A DNA stretch of 23,077 bases from a virus. The translations under genes and the position numbers were made by a program. Below the pieces are notes generated by a model. That model did not search any database, was not told the origin of the DNA, and saw only the letters and a list, made by a program, of their open reading frames with translations. Below are positions 15,063 to 20,657 of the stretch, one piece after another. Every line of letters starts with the position of its first letter. The stretch's first letter is position 1. The stretch lies in IMG/VR virus record IMGVR_UViG_3300006916_000415, positions 1 through 23,077 of that record. One strand, given 5' to 3'.

Positions 15063-15572
15063 CTATATCATACTTAAGGCTTGATCTAAAGTCTCTTTAT
15101 TTCTTCTAGTCCAACCTCTTCCAAAAGTCTCAAAGGTACGAAGAGACTCGTAGAACTTCTGACGTTGACTGAAGACACTCTCGATAATCATCTTAGGATC
15201 TTTATTCATAATAGCTTGTAAAGTCATAGGACCGATAGCTCCATCGGCTGCAGCCCCTACAGCACGTTGAATAGCTTTAGCAGGTCTACCACTGCCAGAA
15301 TTAACGGCCCAATCAAAGGCACACCAATCTACACCACTAGGAAGATCATCTCCTCTTACTCTATCCCAATAATTCTTCTTGTAGATAGGGGCTACATCGT
15401 CAGGTTTCAAGTCCATCATTTCAGTCTTAGTAGACTCACGGCCAATCCACTTGTCATACACAGCCTTAGTCACCCCAAGGTTAGTCATGCCACCAGGATC
15501 TTGGGGGTGATTCACAAAGCCCCCTTCGTGGTGTAGCAACATCTCTAAACAATTCTGAAAGTTCTTATGCAT
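15063..15572 (-). CDS. Endolysin, GH108 N-acetylmuramidase
   Basis: 169-aa peptidoglycan hydrolase. The N-terminus has HHEGGFVNHPQDPGGMTNLG (14-33): the glycoside hydrolase family 108 signature with the catalytic Glu in EGG and the PGGxTNxGVT loop. The second half (about 85-169) matches a PG_binding_3 domain (NSGSGRPAKAIQRAV, then DGAIGPMTL). Length is typical of ZliS-type muramidases. No signal peptide is visible, so release depends on a holin; two candidate holin genes immediately precede it. Its start overlaps the holin stop as TAATG. Identification is secure. Confidence 0.93.
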   Translation of the reverse strand: MHKNFQNCLEMLLHHEGGFVNHPQDPGGMTNLGVTKAVYDKWIGRESTKTEMMDLKPDDVAPIYKKNYWDRVRGDDLPSGVDWCAFDWAVNSGSGRPAKAIQRAVGAAADGAIGPMTLQAIMNKDPKMIIESVFSQRQKFYESLRTFETFGRGWTRRNKETLDQALSMI

Positions 15573-15925
15573 TACTTCTTCCCAAAGAATTTACTTACGG
15601 ATCTAATTCCTATCGAGGCACTTACAATTCCACCAAGGGAGTACTGATACCATGCTGGCATAGTCTCAAGTGCAGCAAAGCCAGCTTGAACAATACTGTT
15701 ACCCCAGTCACCACAGAATGCTAGAATCAATGGAATAGAAAAAAGTAGAGTTATCCACTCATCCTTCCAGCTATTCTGTGTAGCCTGTATAGCAGCCAGA
15801 TCCCAGTCAATCTCACCAGTAGCCTGCTTAAGTTTAATCTCAGCATTAGCTTTTTGTATTGCTACTTTACCATCTAAGTAAGTAGAAGCTAACCCACCAA
15901 CTGCCCCTAGTATCTGACCAATCAT
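15572..15925 (-). CDS. Holin, three-TM GTA-type family
   Basis: 117-aa membrane protein. MIGQILGAVGGLAST, an amphipathic Lys/Ala-rich segment, TGEIDWDLAAIQATQNSWKD and WITLLFSIPLILAFCGDW match the holin family described from gene transfer agents (GTA_holin_3TM). Hydrophobic segments: about 3-17 (weak), 57-71, and 78-110 (Phe/Ala/Gly-rich). It would permit endolysin to reach the periplasm. Its ATG overlaps the stop of the preceding two-TM protein (ATGA), and its stop overlaps the endolysin start. Strong match. Confidence 0.88.
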   Translation of the reverse strand: MIGQILGAVGGLASTYLDGKVAIQKANAEIKLKQATGEIDWDLAAIQATQNSWKDEWITLLFSIPLILAFCGDWGNSIVQAGFAALETMPAWYQYSLGGIVSASIGIRSVSKFFGKK

Positions 15926-16128
15926 TTCTCGTTACCTAACCAAACAGCAAAGGCTCCAGTCAAAGCTCCTGTTACAGTTGCTGTAAGTGCAGTTGCCTGT
16001 GAGGTCATAGCCTCTGGTGGTAAAGACATAAACCACTCGATAACCCTGATGTACATAAGAGTCATAACTAACATCATTAGTCTTGGTAAAAGCTTCCAAG
16101 CTAAAATGCGTTCCATTGCTACAGTCAT
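15922..16128 (-). CDS. Small two-TM membrane protein, putative second holin or antiholin
   Basis: 68-aa protein from the ATG at 16128, which overlaps the TAA of the preceding gene (TAATG); an earlier ATG at 16137 would add three residues but sits directly against the AGAGGGA. Two predicted transmembrane segments: about 12-34 (PRLMMLVMTLMYIRVIEWFM) and about 45-64 (ALTATVTGALTGAFAVWL). Length and topology are those of a class II holin or an antiholin; the next gene is already a GTA-type holin, so the two may act together. Confidence 0.72.
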   Translation of the reverse strand: MTVAMERILAWKLLPRLMMLVMTLMYIRVIEWFMSLPPEAMTSQATALTATVTGALTGAFAVWLGNEK

Positions 16129-16382
16129 TATTCCCATTCCCTCTTTCTGTCAGGATCTAGAACGTTAAACCTATCAAGCATTCCCTCTAAGTACATAGAT
16201 CTTTCCATTCTGTCTAGGGATACCCACTTACCAGAATACTGAAGGTAAGCCTCTCTAGCATAGAAGACTGAACTATGAGGTATGTGTACTCTCTTAAGGA
16301 TTCTTTCATTACCATCAGCTAAAGCCTTGTAGAACTCTTCTAGTACTTTGTCTGACTGGTAGTACTTTACTCTTTTAGACAT
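16128..16382 (-). CDS. First gene of the lysis operon, unknown function
   Basis: 84-aa charged protein beginning MSKRVKYYQSDKVLEEFYKA, mixed helix, with no membrane segment. It follows the promoter at 16407-16434 after a leader of roughly 18 bases that contains no Shine-Dalgarno sequence, so initiation may be inefficient or leaderless-like. It overlaps the next gene by one base. No domain recognised. Confidence 0.72.
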   Translation of the reverse strand: MSKRVKYYQSDKVLEEFYKALADGNERILKRVHIPHSSVFYAREAYLQYSGKWVSLDRMERSMYLEGMLDRFNVLDPDRKREWE

Positions 16383-16406
16383 GATATAAAAACCAACGCA
16401 CCACTA

Positions 16407-16434
16407 GTTGTATCCAATAGTCTGCATCTGTCAA
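16407..16434 (-). promoter_or_regulatory. Sigma70-like promoter for the lysis operon
   Basis: On the minus strand TTGACA (16434-16429), 16-base spacer, TACAAC (16412-16407); predicted start near 16400, about 18 bases before the first ATG (16382). The -10 context TACAACTA resembles the capsid and terminase promoters (TATAACTA). Confidence 0.55.
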
Positions 16435-16490
16435 CATCTAAATGCAGATCTAAAATTATATTTTACTTTTTATAGAATAGATAGAAGAAT

Positions 16491-16640
16491 AACAGTAGGT
16501 ACTGTTGGTAGATACTAGTAGTATTATAAGTATTATAAGTATAAGAAGTATAAGACTACTAGTAGTAACCAACAGTATTACTTACTAGTATCTACTAATA
16601 GTACATACCGTTACTTACTGTAGGTATATACTAACAGTAT
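16491..16640. repeat. TAGTA-rich repeat array with a large imperfect hairpin
   Basis: Arms TACTGTTGGT-AGA-TACTAGTAGT (16500-16522) and ACTACTAGTA-GTA-ACCAACAGTA (16555-16577) pair over 20 of 23 positions. The 32-base spacer is built of tandem 9-mers (ATTATAAGT twice, then ATAAGAAGT). A nested inverted repeat AACAGTA-GG-TACTGTT lies at 16491-16506, and TACTAACAGTA, the reverse complement of the repeat at 21832 and 21844, lies at 16629-16639. Looks like an origin or protein-binding array; not proven. Confidence 0.7.
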
Positions 16641-16642
16641 TA

Positions 16643-16670
16643 ATTATATAGATACCCGCCCTTTTGTCAA
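16643..16670 (-). promoter_or_regulatory. Near-consensus leftward promoter upstream of the hairpin array
   Basis: TTGACA (16670-16665), 16-base spacer, TATAAT (16648-16643) on the minus strand: both boxes are perfect sigma70 consensus. The predicted start near 16636 would send a transcript through the repeat array, 250 bases before the first leftward gene. It could supply a primer or untranslated RNA or act as a second lysis promoter. Confidence 0.6.
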
Positions 16671-16710
16671 CCCCTAAGTTACATAAAAGTTGATCACGAA
16701 TTGTTTCAAT

Positions 16711-16766
16711 TGTTACAAGTATGTTACCTCTGCCTCTGTATCTCACCAAATGTTACAGAATGTTAC
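16711..16766. repeat. Four TGTTAC repeats close to helical phase
   Basis: TGTTAC occurs at 16711, 16722, 16751 and 16761, spaced 11, 29 and 10 bases, close to whole helical turns. Three are followed by A. This is an iteron-like arrangement for a DNA-binding protein on one face of the helix. An AATTG-TTT-CAATT inverted repeat (16699-16711) lies at the left edge. Confidence 0.5.
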
Positions 16767-16849
16767 AGTTGTAAACCATCAAAAATACAATGTGGTTAAC
16801 AGTTGTATACAACCCCCCGCTGTCAAAGGTCATGTACATATAGCGTACA

Positions 16850-16872
16850 CCCCCGCCCTGGCCCACGCCCCC
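16850..16872 (-). other. Canonical G-quadruplex motif (minus strand)
   Basis: On the plus strand five C, then G, three C, TGG, three C, ACG, five C. The minus strand therefore has four G-runs of at least three with loops of 3, 3 and 1 bases, satisfying the G3+N1-7 rule. It sits in a short C-rich island inside an AT-rich region. Confidence 0.65.
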
Positions 16873-16936
16873 TGCTCGATGTAAGACACACGGTACATAT
16901 TCAATTATCTTTATATATCAATATGTTAATACGTAT

Positions 16937-17036
16937 AGTTCAACCTTAAACTAAAAGTAGTTTAACATTAAACTATTTACTGATAGGGATAGTTTAGTAT
17001 TAAACCATTATTTAAAAATTAGTTTAACGTTAAACC
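16937..17036. promoter_or_regulatory. Operator array: four 16-bp palindromes
   Basis: Copies at 16937-16952 (AGTTCAACCTTAAACT), 16959-16974 (AGTTTAACATTAAACT), 16991-17006 (AGTTTAGTATTAAACC) and 17021-17036 (AGTTTAACGTTAAACC). Start-to-start distances are 22, 32 and 30 bases, near two and three helical turns. The array lies about 270 bases upstream of the first rightward gene. A dimeric repressor or activator is the expected ligand; no candidate gene is evident in the window. Confidence 0.7.
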
Positions 17037-17063
17037 TTTTGTTTGCTTCCGGAAATTTTCAGC

Positions 17064-17138
17064 TTGTGATCACAAAAGAATAAAGCATCTATGAAACCCT
17101 AACACATTCCAAAAGATGAATACGAAATGTGATCACAA
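17064..17138. promoter_or_regulatory. Two TGTGATCACA palindromes
   Basis: TTGTGATCACAA at 17064-17075 and ATGTGATCACAA at 17127-17138, 63 bases apart (about six turns). They share half-sites with CRP/FNR-type operators but lack the usual central spacer (six bases in CRP sites), so the binding protein may be different. The second lies just before AT-rich -10-like sequence (TATAGTATACA, 17153-17163). Confidence 0.5.
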
Positions 17139-17304
17139 AAAAGTTTACTCTCTATAGTATACAAATCCAGGTCAACCTTAAGATGATCTCGATGCAACCA
17201 GGACGGTCATCACGAAATGTTTCAAATTGGCTGCTTGTCTTGTATCTTTCTTTTTTGTTTCTAAGTATGGTTTCAGAACGCAACAAAACAAAAGGTTTAA
17301 ACAA

Positions 17305-18045
17305 ATGGAAAAGCTAACACTTAAAAAAGCAATTGAAGAAAGTGGCAAGGTTTCTTTGGGCAATACTAAAATGCCAAGCACAACATTTGCTATCAGCGCC
17401 AAGCATTGCAATGTTGGCGGCAAGCTTGTGGATATTGAAGGTTCTACATGTTCGCGCTGTTATGCTCTTAAACTTCAAAAGCTTCGCCCGTCTGTTGATA
17501 CGGGATGGACAAACAATCTCTTTAAAGCTGTTAAAATGATTGAAGAAAATCCAAAGCTTTGGGCTAAGATGCAAGCTTTCCAAATAGAAAGAGGGTGCAA
17601 AAAACTAGGCGTAAATTATCACCGCTGGTTTGATAGTGGAGATTTACAGTCTGTTGCTATGTTGCGTGCAATTGTTTTGACAGCAGAAAGAACACCAGAA
17701 ATAAAGCATTGGTTGCCTACTCGTGAAGCAAAACTAGTGAAGCTATACCGCAAAGAATATGGTCAAGAACCTAGCAATTTGGTAATTCGTGTTAGCGCAA
17801 CAATGATAAGCGATAAGCCTATTGCTGGTCATGCTAATACTTCCACGGTACACAGAAAAGGTGAAACCATACATGGCAAAGAATGTTTAGCTTTTAGAAC
17901 CAATAAGAATTCCGAAGTGGTTGAAGCACAAGCTTTTAAAGATATGACAAGAGAACAAAAGAAAGAGCAAGATTTTGGTCATTGTGGTGACTGTCGTGCT
18001 TGCTGGTCGAAGACTGTTGATAATATTTCTTATCCCTTGCACTAG
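17305..18045 (+). CDS. GP88-like cysteine-motif phage protein
   Basis: 246-aa protein, first gene of the rightward block. The ATG at 17305 is chosen because AAAGG lies upstream and the product then starts MEKLTLKKAIEESGKVSLG; the frame is open to 17227 without a ribosome site. It matches the 'gene product 88' family of phage proteins: MPSTTFAISAKHCNVGGKL (about 24-42), STCSRCYAL (about 48-56), RWFDSGDLQS (about 112-121), LPTREAKLVKLYR and SNLVIRVSA, with a C-terminal HCGDCRACW. The conserved Cys set suggests a metal or iron-sulfur site. The biochemical role of this family is not known to me. Its codon use (many GCA, AAG, AGC) looks slightly different from the late block. A hairpin overlaps its stop codon (18029-18052). 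Confidence 0.8.
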   Translation: MEKLTLKKAIEESGKVSLGNTKMPSTTFAISAKHCNVGGKLVDIEGSTCSRCYALKLQKLRPSVDTGWTNNLFKAVKMIEENPKLWAKMQAFQIERGCKKLGVNYHRWFDSGDLQSVAMLRAIVLTAERTPEIKHWLPTREAKLVKLYRKEYGQEPSNLVIRVSATMISDKPIAGHANTSTVHRKGETIHGKECLAFRTNKNSEVVEAQAFKDMTREQKKEQDFGHCGDCRACWSKTVDNISYPLH

Positions 18046-18052
18046 GGATAGG
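18029..18052 (+). other. Hairpin spanning the stop codon of the GP88-like gene
   Basis: CTTATCCC (18029-18036) pairs with GGGATAGG (18045-18052) with one G-U pair and an 8-base loop; the TAG stop (18043-18045) is in the loop-stem border. No U-run follows, so it is not a classic terminator; it may mark an mRNA 3' end or processing site. Confidence 0.35.
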
Positions 18053-18090
18053 AACCGATAGAAAACACAAACACAAGAGGAGCAAAGATC

Positions 18091-18309
18091 ATGAACAATT
18101 TAACCATTTATTTGTATAAAAATTATGAGCACGGCCAAGCGCTTGCAATATTGGGAAGCAATGTCAGCTCTTATAATAAGCTTAAAGAGGCGAAACAATT
18201 AGCCCGCAAACTTGATTGCGTTATTACTGGTCGTGATTGCTTAGGCGGTTTGCGCTTTGAGATAAACCTAAACGCACCAAAACAACATCAAGTTAAAACA
18301 ACAAAGTAG
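18091..18309 (+). CDS. Small early protein, unknown (72 aa)
   Basis: Strong start: AGAGGAGC lies before ATG 18091. The product (MNNLTIYLYKNYEHGQALAI at the N-terminus) has a mixed alpha/beta pattern, SNVSSYNKLKEAKQLARKLD in the middle and a Lys/Gln tail. No domain recognised; typical of host-takeover genes. Confidence 0.72.
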   Translation: MNNLTIYLYKNYEHGQALAILGSNVSSYNKLKEAKQLARKLDCVITGRDCLGGLRFEINLNAPKQHQVKTTK

Positions 18310-18323
18310 AAAGGTTTAAAATC

Positions 18324-18512
18324 ATGCATTGTTCATGCTGTGGAAAGATAACAGACGAAAGATCACTTGATTTTGTTCTAAACTTAGATGGTCCTGATTG
18401 GCCTATATGCTTAGGCTGCGGACACGAATACAGCGACGAAGAGCTATACGAAAAGGTATGCAAGCTTGAAACAAGATATGGTTTTGATTGGACCAGAAAG
18501 GCAGGTTCTTAA
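18324..18512 (+). CDS. Small zinc-ribbon-like protein
   Basis: 62-aa protein with MHCSCCGKI (C3, C5, C6) and WPICLGCGHEY (C29, C32): two Cys pairs about 25 residues apart, as in a treble-clef or zinc-ribbon fold. It is preceded by AAAGG. Possible nucleic acid or protein binding; the metal site is inferred from Cys spacing. Stop overlaps the next start (TAATG). Confidence 0.72.
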   Translation: MHCSCCGKITDERSLDFVLNLDGPDWPICLGCGHEYSDEELYEKVCKLETRYGFDWTRKAGS

Positions 18513-18670
18513 TGTGGTATGCTCAATATAAACTATACGGCCAGATGTGGTATCATACACACGAAGACAAAGAGACAGCATTGCAGACAGCAAGAGCAAG
18601 GTGCCCGTCATACTGTTGGGATCTTATAAGCTTGTTTTATTATGAACCAGACAAACCAGAGAAAGGTTGA
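18512..18670 (+). CDS. Small aromatic-rich protein (52 aa)
   Basis: The ATG at 18512 overlaps the preceding stop as TAATG; an in-frame ATG at 18488 lies within the previous gene. The product MWYAQYKLYGQMWYHTHEDK is rich in Trp and Tyr, then has a helix KETALQTARARCPSYCWD. Function unknown. It is followed after four bases by the next gene. Confidence 0.65.
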   Translation: MWYAQYKLYGQMWYHTHEDKETALQTARARCPSYCWDLISLFYYEPDKPEKG

Positions 18671-18674
18671 GACC

Positions 18675-19004
18675 ATGCAACACAAAGAACCATATTCTGC
18701 AAATTTTCCAGACTATGACAACCATGCCATGTTTAAGCTTATGAAAGCGGCATTAGGTCCACAGTTTACAGATAGCTCTTATTGTAATGATGAAGCGCCT
18801 AGTCTTTTCTGTGAAGGCCTGAGAGATGATAGGCAGGTTGCTGTTTACGTATGCTATCAAGACAAGCATAGGCAGACAGGACAAATCTCAGTCTTTAATA
18901 ACATGCACCCCAGCGGTGAAGACTGGCAAATATTCCCAGCTGATAAAGCAAGTGACGCAATTAGACTAGCAAACAAACTAACAAACCAAGCGAAGAGAGG
19001 ATAA
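18675..19004 (+). CDS. Early-region protein of unknown function (109 aa)
   Basis: ATG 18675 is chosen for its AAAGG eight bases upstream; an ATG at 18642 overlaps the preceding gene. The product has MQHKEPYSANFPDYDNHAMF at the N-terminus, two Cys, and IFPADKASDAIRLANKL near the C-terminus. The last helix resembles the end of single-domain phage accessory proteins. No domain recognised. Confidence 0.7.
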   Translation: MQHKEPYSANFPDYDNHAMFKLMKAALGPQFTDSSYCNDEAPSLFCEGLRDDRQVAVYVCYQDKHRQTGQISVFNNMHPSGEDWQIFPADKASDAIRLANKLTNQAKRG

Positions 19005-19008
19005 GAAA

Positions 19009-19470
19009 ATGAAATTAGAATTGAAAGCAGTAAAGCACAGCGAATGGGCATCACAGGAAACCAATTGCTATCAAGCAACCATATACCTAGAGGGCAAACC
19101 TTTTGCATCTGTACAGAACGAAGGGTTTGGTGGTCCGACCAGCATTTACCGTGACCATAGGTTCAAAGGTGATATGAAAGATTGGAATTATAAAAAAGAG
19201 AGGGTGAACAAATACCTGCAGATGAACTTCGAAGATGTCTGGGATTTTGAAGAGGCTATTGTCTCATGGTCTGACAAAGCACTGGTTGATTGGTTAATTA
19301 TGAAAGACCTACGCAATGCCATGAAGAGAAAGATCTTATTTAAGAAAGCAGACGGTAAGCTATACGAAGCAAAGGCAACCATCGAGGCTATCCGCAGCCA
19401 ATTTCCTGACGCCCAGATCTTGAATGATATGCAGACACAGGAAGCTTTCCGCATCTTTTCAATGGCTTAG
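19009..19470 (+). CDS. Conserved phage hypothetical protein (153 aa)
   Basis: Start has GAGAGGAT before ATG 19009. The N-terminal part, MKLELKAVKHSEWASQETNC with YLEGKPFASVQNEGFGGPTS, looks like a beta sheet domain; the C-terminal part is helical with GKLYEAKATIEAIRSQFPDA and ILNDMQTQEAFRIF. I recall related proteins in other marine phage early regions, always without assigned function. A hairpin follows it (19483-19516). Confidence 0.74.
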   Translation: MKLELKAVKHSEWASQETNCYQATIYLEGKPFASVQNEGFGGPTSIYRDHRFKGDMKDWNYKKERVNKYLQMNFEDVWDFEEAIVSWSDKALVDWLIMKDLRNAMKRKILFKKADGKLYEAKATIEAIRSQFPDAQILNDMQTQEAFRIFSMA

Positions 19471-19482
19471 AAAAAAGTTTAG

Positions 19483-19516
19483 GTTGGGGGTTGTAATCCT
19501 GGATTTTATCCCCAAC
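19483..19516 (+). other. Intercistronic hairpin
   Basis: GTTGGGGG (19483-19490) pairs with TCCCCAAC (19509-19516), with an inner AATCC/GGATT stem. On the minus strand it is followed by CTAAACTTTTTT; on the plus strand no U-run follows. It sits in the 81-base gap after the 153-aa gene and may stabilise or process mRNA. Confidence 0.45.
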
Positions 19517-19551
19517 TGTATCACACAGTATAACACAACAAGGAAAACAAC

Positions 19552-19791
19552 ATGCGTAATATATGGAAATTACAGGTCTCTATGTGGTCTGATGAGAAAG
19601 GATCTTTTGAAGATCAATACGATGCTTACTATTCATCTAAGAAAAAAGCTATTGAAGCTTCTAAAGGTATCATCAAGGTAGTAGATGGTGACACCCCTAA
19701 GGTTTCGGACAACGGACCAAGCTTTATTGCTGTTGTTCCTGAAGTAGGATTGAAGCGGCATTGTTTTATTTCACGGCAAACATTGGCTTAA
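19552..19791 (+). CDS. Small early protein, unknown (79 aa)
   Basis: AAGGA lies seven bases before ATG 19552. The product MRNIWKLQVSMWSDEKGSFE, with KKKAIEASKGIIKVVDGDTP, looks like a small alpha/beta fold. No domain recognised. A following gene begins 18 bases downstream. Confidence 0.68.
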   Translation: MRNIWKLQVSMWSDEKGSFEDQYDAYYSSKKKAIEASKGIIKVVDGDTPKVSDNGPSFIAVVPEVGLKRHCFISRQTLA

Positions 19792-19808
19792 GAAGAGGAG
19801 ACAAACCA

Positions 19809-20144
19809 ATGGAAACGATAAGAGCAATTCACGAAGCGGCATTGACAGCGGCAGAACATGCGGCACAGCAAGCCTACGATTTACACGGTGACACAGGTGC
19901 CTGTGGTTTTGGCTGGGTTGAGATTGAATTAGATGGCCGCAGCCCAAGATCTAAAGAGCTACAAAAGCTTGGTTGGTCTAAGGCTTATCGGGCTAAGACC
20001 CTTATGTTCTGGCGTCCGTCTAATGCAATGGTGCAGAGTGTATATGTGCAAGAGGTTGGTGCATCTGCCTACGCTAAGACATTCAATGATCTTGTGCCTG
20101 ATTCCTTTGGCATTCAAGTAATTCCCTGTTCACGTTTAGATTAG
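19809..20144 (+). CDS. Conserved phage hypothetical protein (111 aa)
   Basis: GAGGAG lies eight bases before ATG 19809 (an earlier in-frame ATG at 19761 overlaps the preceding gene and is rejected). Sequence: METIRAIHEAALTAAEHAAQ (Ala-rich helix), CGFGWVEIELDGRSPRSKEL, KTLMFWRPSNAMVQSVYVQE. The order helix, Gly/Trp segment, basic segment is like phage proteins seen near replication genes. No domain named; function unknown. Confidence 0.73.
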   Translation: METIRAIHEAALTAAEHAAQQAYDLHGDTGACGFGWVEIELDGRSPRSKELQKLGWSKAYRAKTLMFWRPSNAMVQSVYVQEVGASAYAKTFNDLVPDSFGIQVIPCSRLD

Positions 20145-20161
20145 AGAAAGGATAAGATCCA

Positions 20162-20338
20162 ATGGAAGATAATATGGTATGTATGTTCTATGTTACTGAA
20201 AGGCTGAAGCTTATAGCTAAGTCTAATAATCCAGAAGGATTGGCTGAGGATTTTCTATCAGAGATGTATCACAACCTAGGTGTAAATGCCTACAACAACA
20301 GAGCGTTTAGAGACGCACCCTATGAAGGAGAAGAGTAA
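20162..20338 (+). CDS. Small early protein (58 aa)
   Basis: A gene below common length limits. GAAAGGA lies 8 bases before ATG 20162. Product: MEDNMVCMFYVTERLKLIAK, NNPEGLAEDFLSEMYHNLG and an acidic end. Its TAA overlaps the next ATG (TAATG), a common junction in this phage, which supports both genes. Confidence 0.65.
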   Translation: MEDNMVCMFYVTERLKLIAKSNNPEGLAEDFLSEMYHNLGVNAYNNRAFRDAPYEGEE

Positions 20339-20652
20339 TGAAGATTGAGACACAGACTTTAGAAGTAAAAGTATGGGATCACCACGATGCAGTAGTGTTT
20401 GTAACACAACAGCGCTTCGAAAAGACAGGTGAGAAGACTGATAGTGGCACTGATATATACAAGCACTGGAAGGAAGTACTGACAGCTATCCCCGTAGACT
20501 TTGGGTACAACCATGAACTAGAGGACGAAGATAAGTACAAGCTAGTCAAGAATGTAGCTGACTCTTTAGTTGCACTATACCAGTACGATCATGACAACTA
20601 CGAGATTGGCGTGTCCTACTACATCAACCACGACCAGTTTGTAAATGGATAA
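20338..20652 (+). CDS. Small early protein, unknown (104 aa)
   Basis: ATG 20338 overlaps the preceding stop. Acidic protein rich in D, E, Y and H: MKIETQTLEVKVWDHHDAVV at the N-terminus, then YNHELEDEDKYKLVKNVADS. No domain recognised. The methyltransferase gene starts five bases after its stop. Confidence 0.7.
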   Translation: MKIETQTLEVKVWDHHDAVVFVTQQRFEKTGEKTDSGTDIYKHWKEVLTAIPVDFGYNHELEDEDKYKLVKNVADSLVALYQYDHDNYEIGVSYYINHDQFVNG

Positions 20653-20657
20653 GATAA

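Larger units (their letters stand above)
16692..17229 (+). repeat. Dispersed repeat ATCACGAAWTGTTTCAAWTTG at both ends of the hub
   Basis: 16693-16712 (ATCACGAATTGTTTCAATTG) and 17209-17229 (ATCACGAAATGTTTCAAATTG) differ by one substitution and one inserted base. A third partial copy, ACGAAATGTGATCACAA, lies at 17122-17138 where it merges with the TGTGATCACA site. The copies bracket most of the hub's other sites. Confidence 0.4.
16383..17304. other. Divergent control hub without genes (922 bases)
   Basis: No convincing coding frame; short plus ORFs at 16690 and 17129 have no ribosome site and low-complexity products. The region separates leftward late genes from rightward early genes and is AT-rich except for a C-rich island (16807-16875). 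It holds two leftward promoters, a large hairpin with tandem repeats, TGTTAC repeats, a G-quadruplex motif, four 16-bp palindromes and two TGTGATCACA sites, each listed separately. Origin of replication and early transcription control are the likely roles. Confidence 0.6.

Noticed and set aside
16491-16640. CRISPR-like repeat array
   Set aside because: Units are short, overlapping and inverted with no unique spacers of constant length, and no cas genes are present.
16823-16828. TTGACA on the minus strand in the C-rich island
   Set aside because: The next -10-like sequence (TACAAC) is only 13 bases away and at 17 bases there is no match, so this is not a good promoter.
16690-16884. Plus ORF in the hub
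   Set aside because: Product is an artefact of repeats and the C-rich island; no Shine-Dalgarno.
17129-17317. Plus ORF with a hydrophobic segment before the GP88-like gene
   Set aside because: It has no ribosome site and overlaps the better-supported gene; its start lies within a TGTGATCACA operator.
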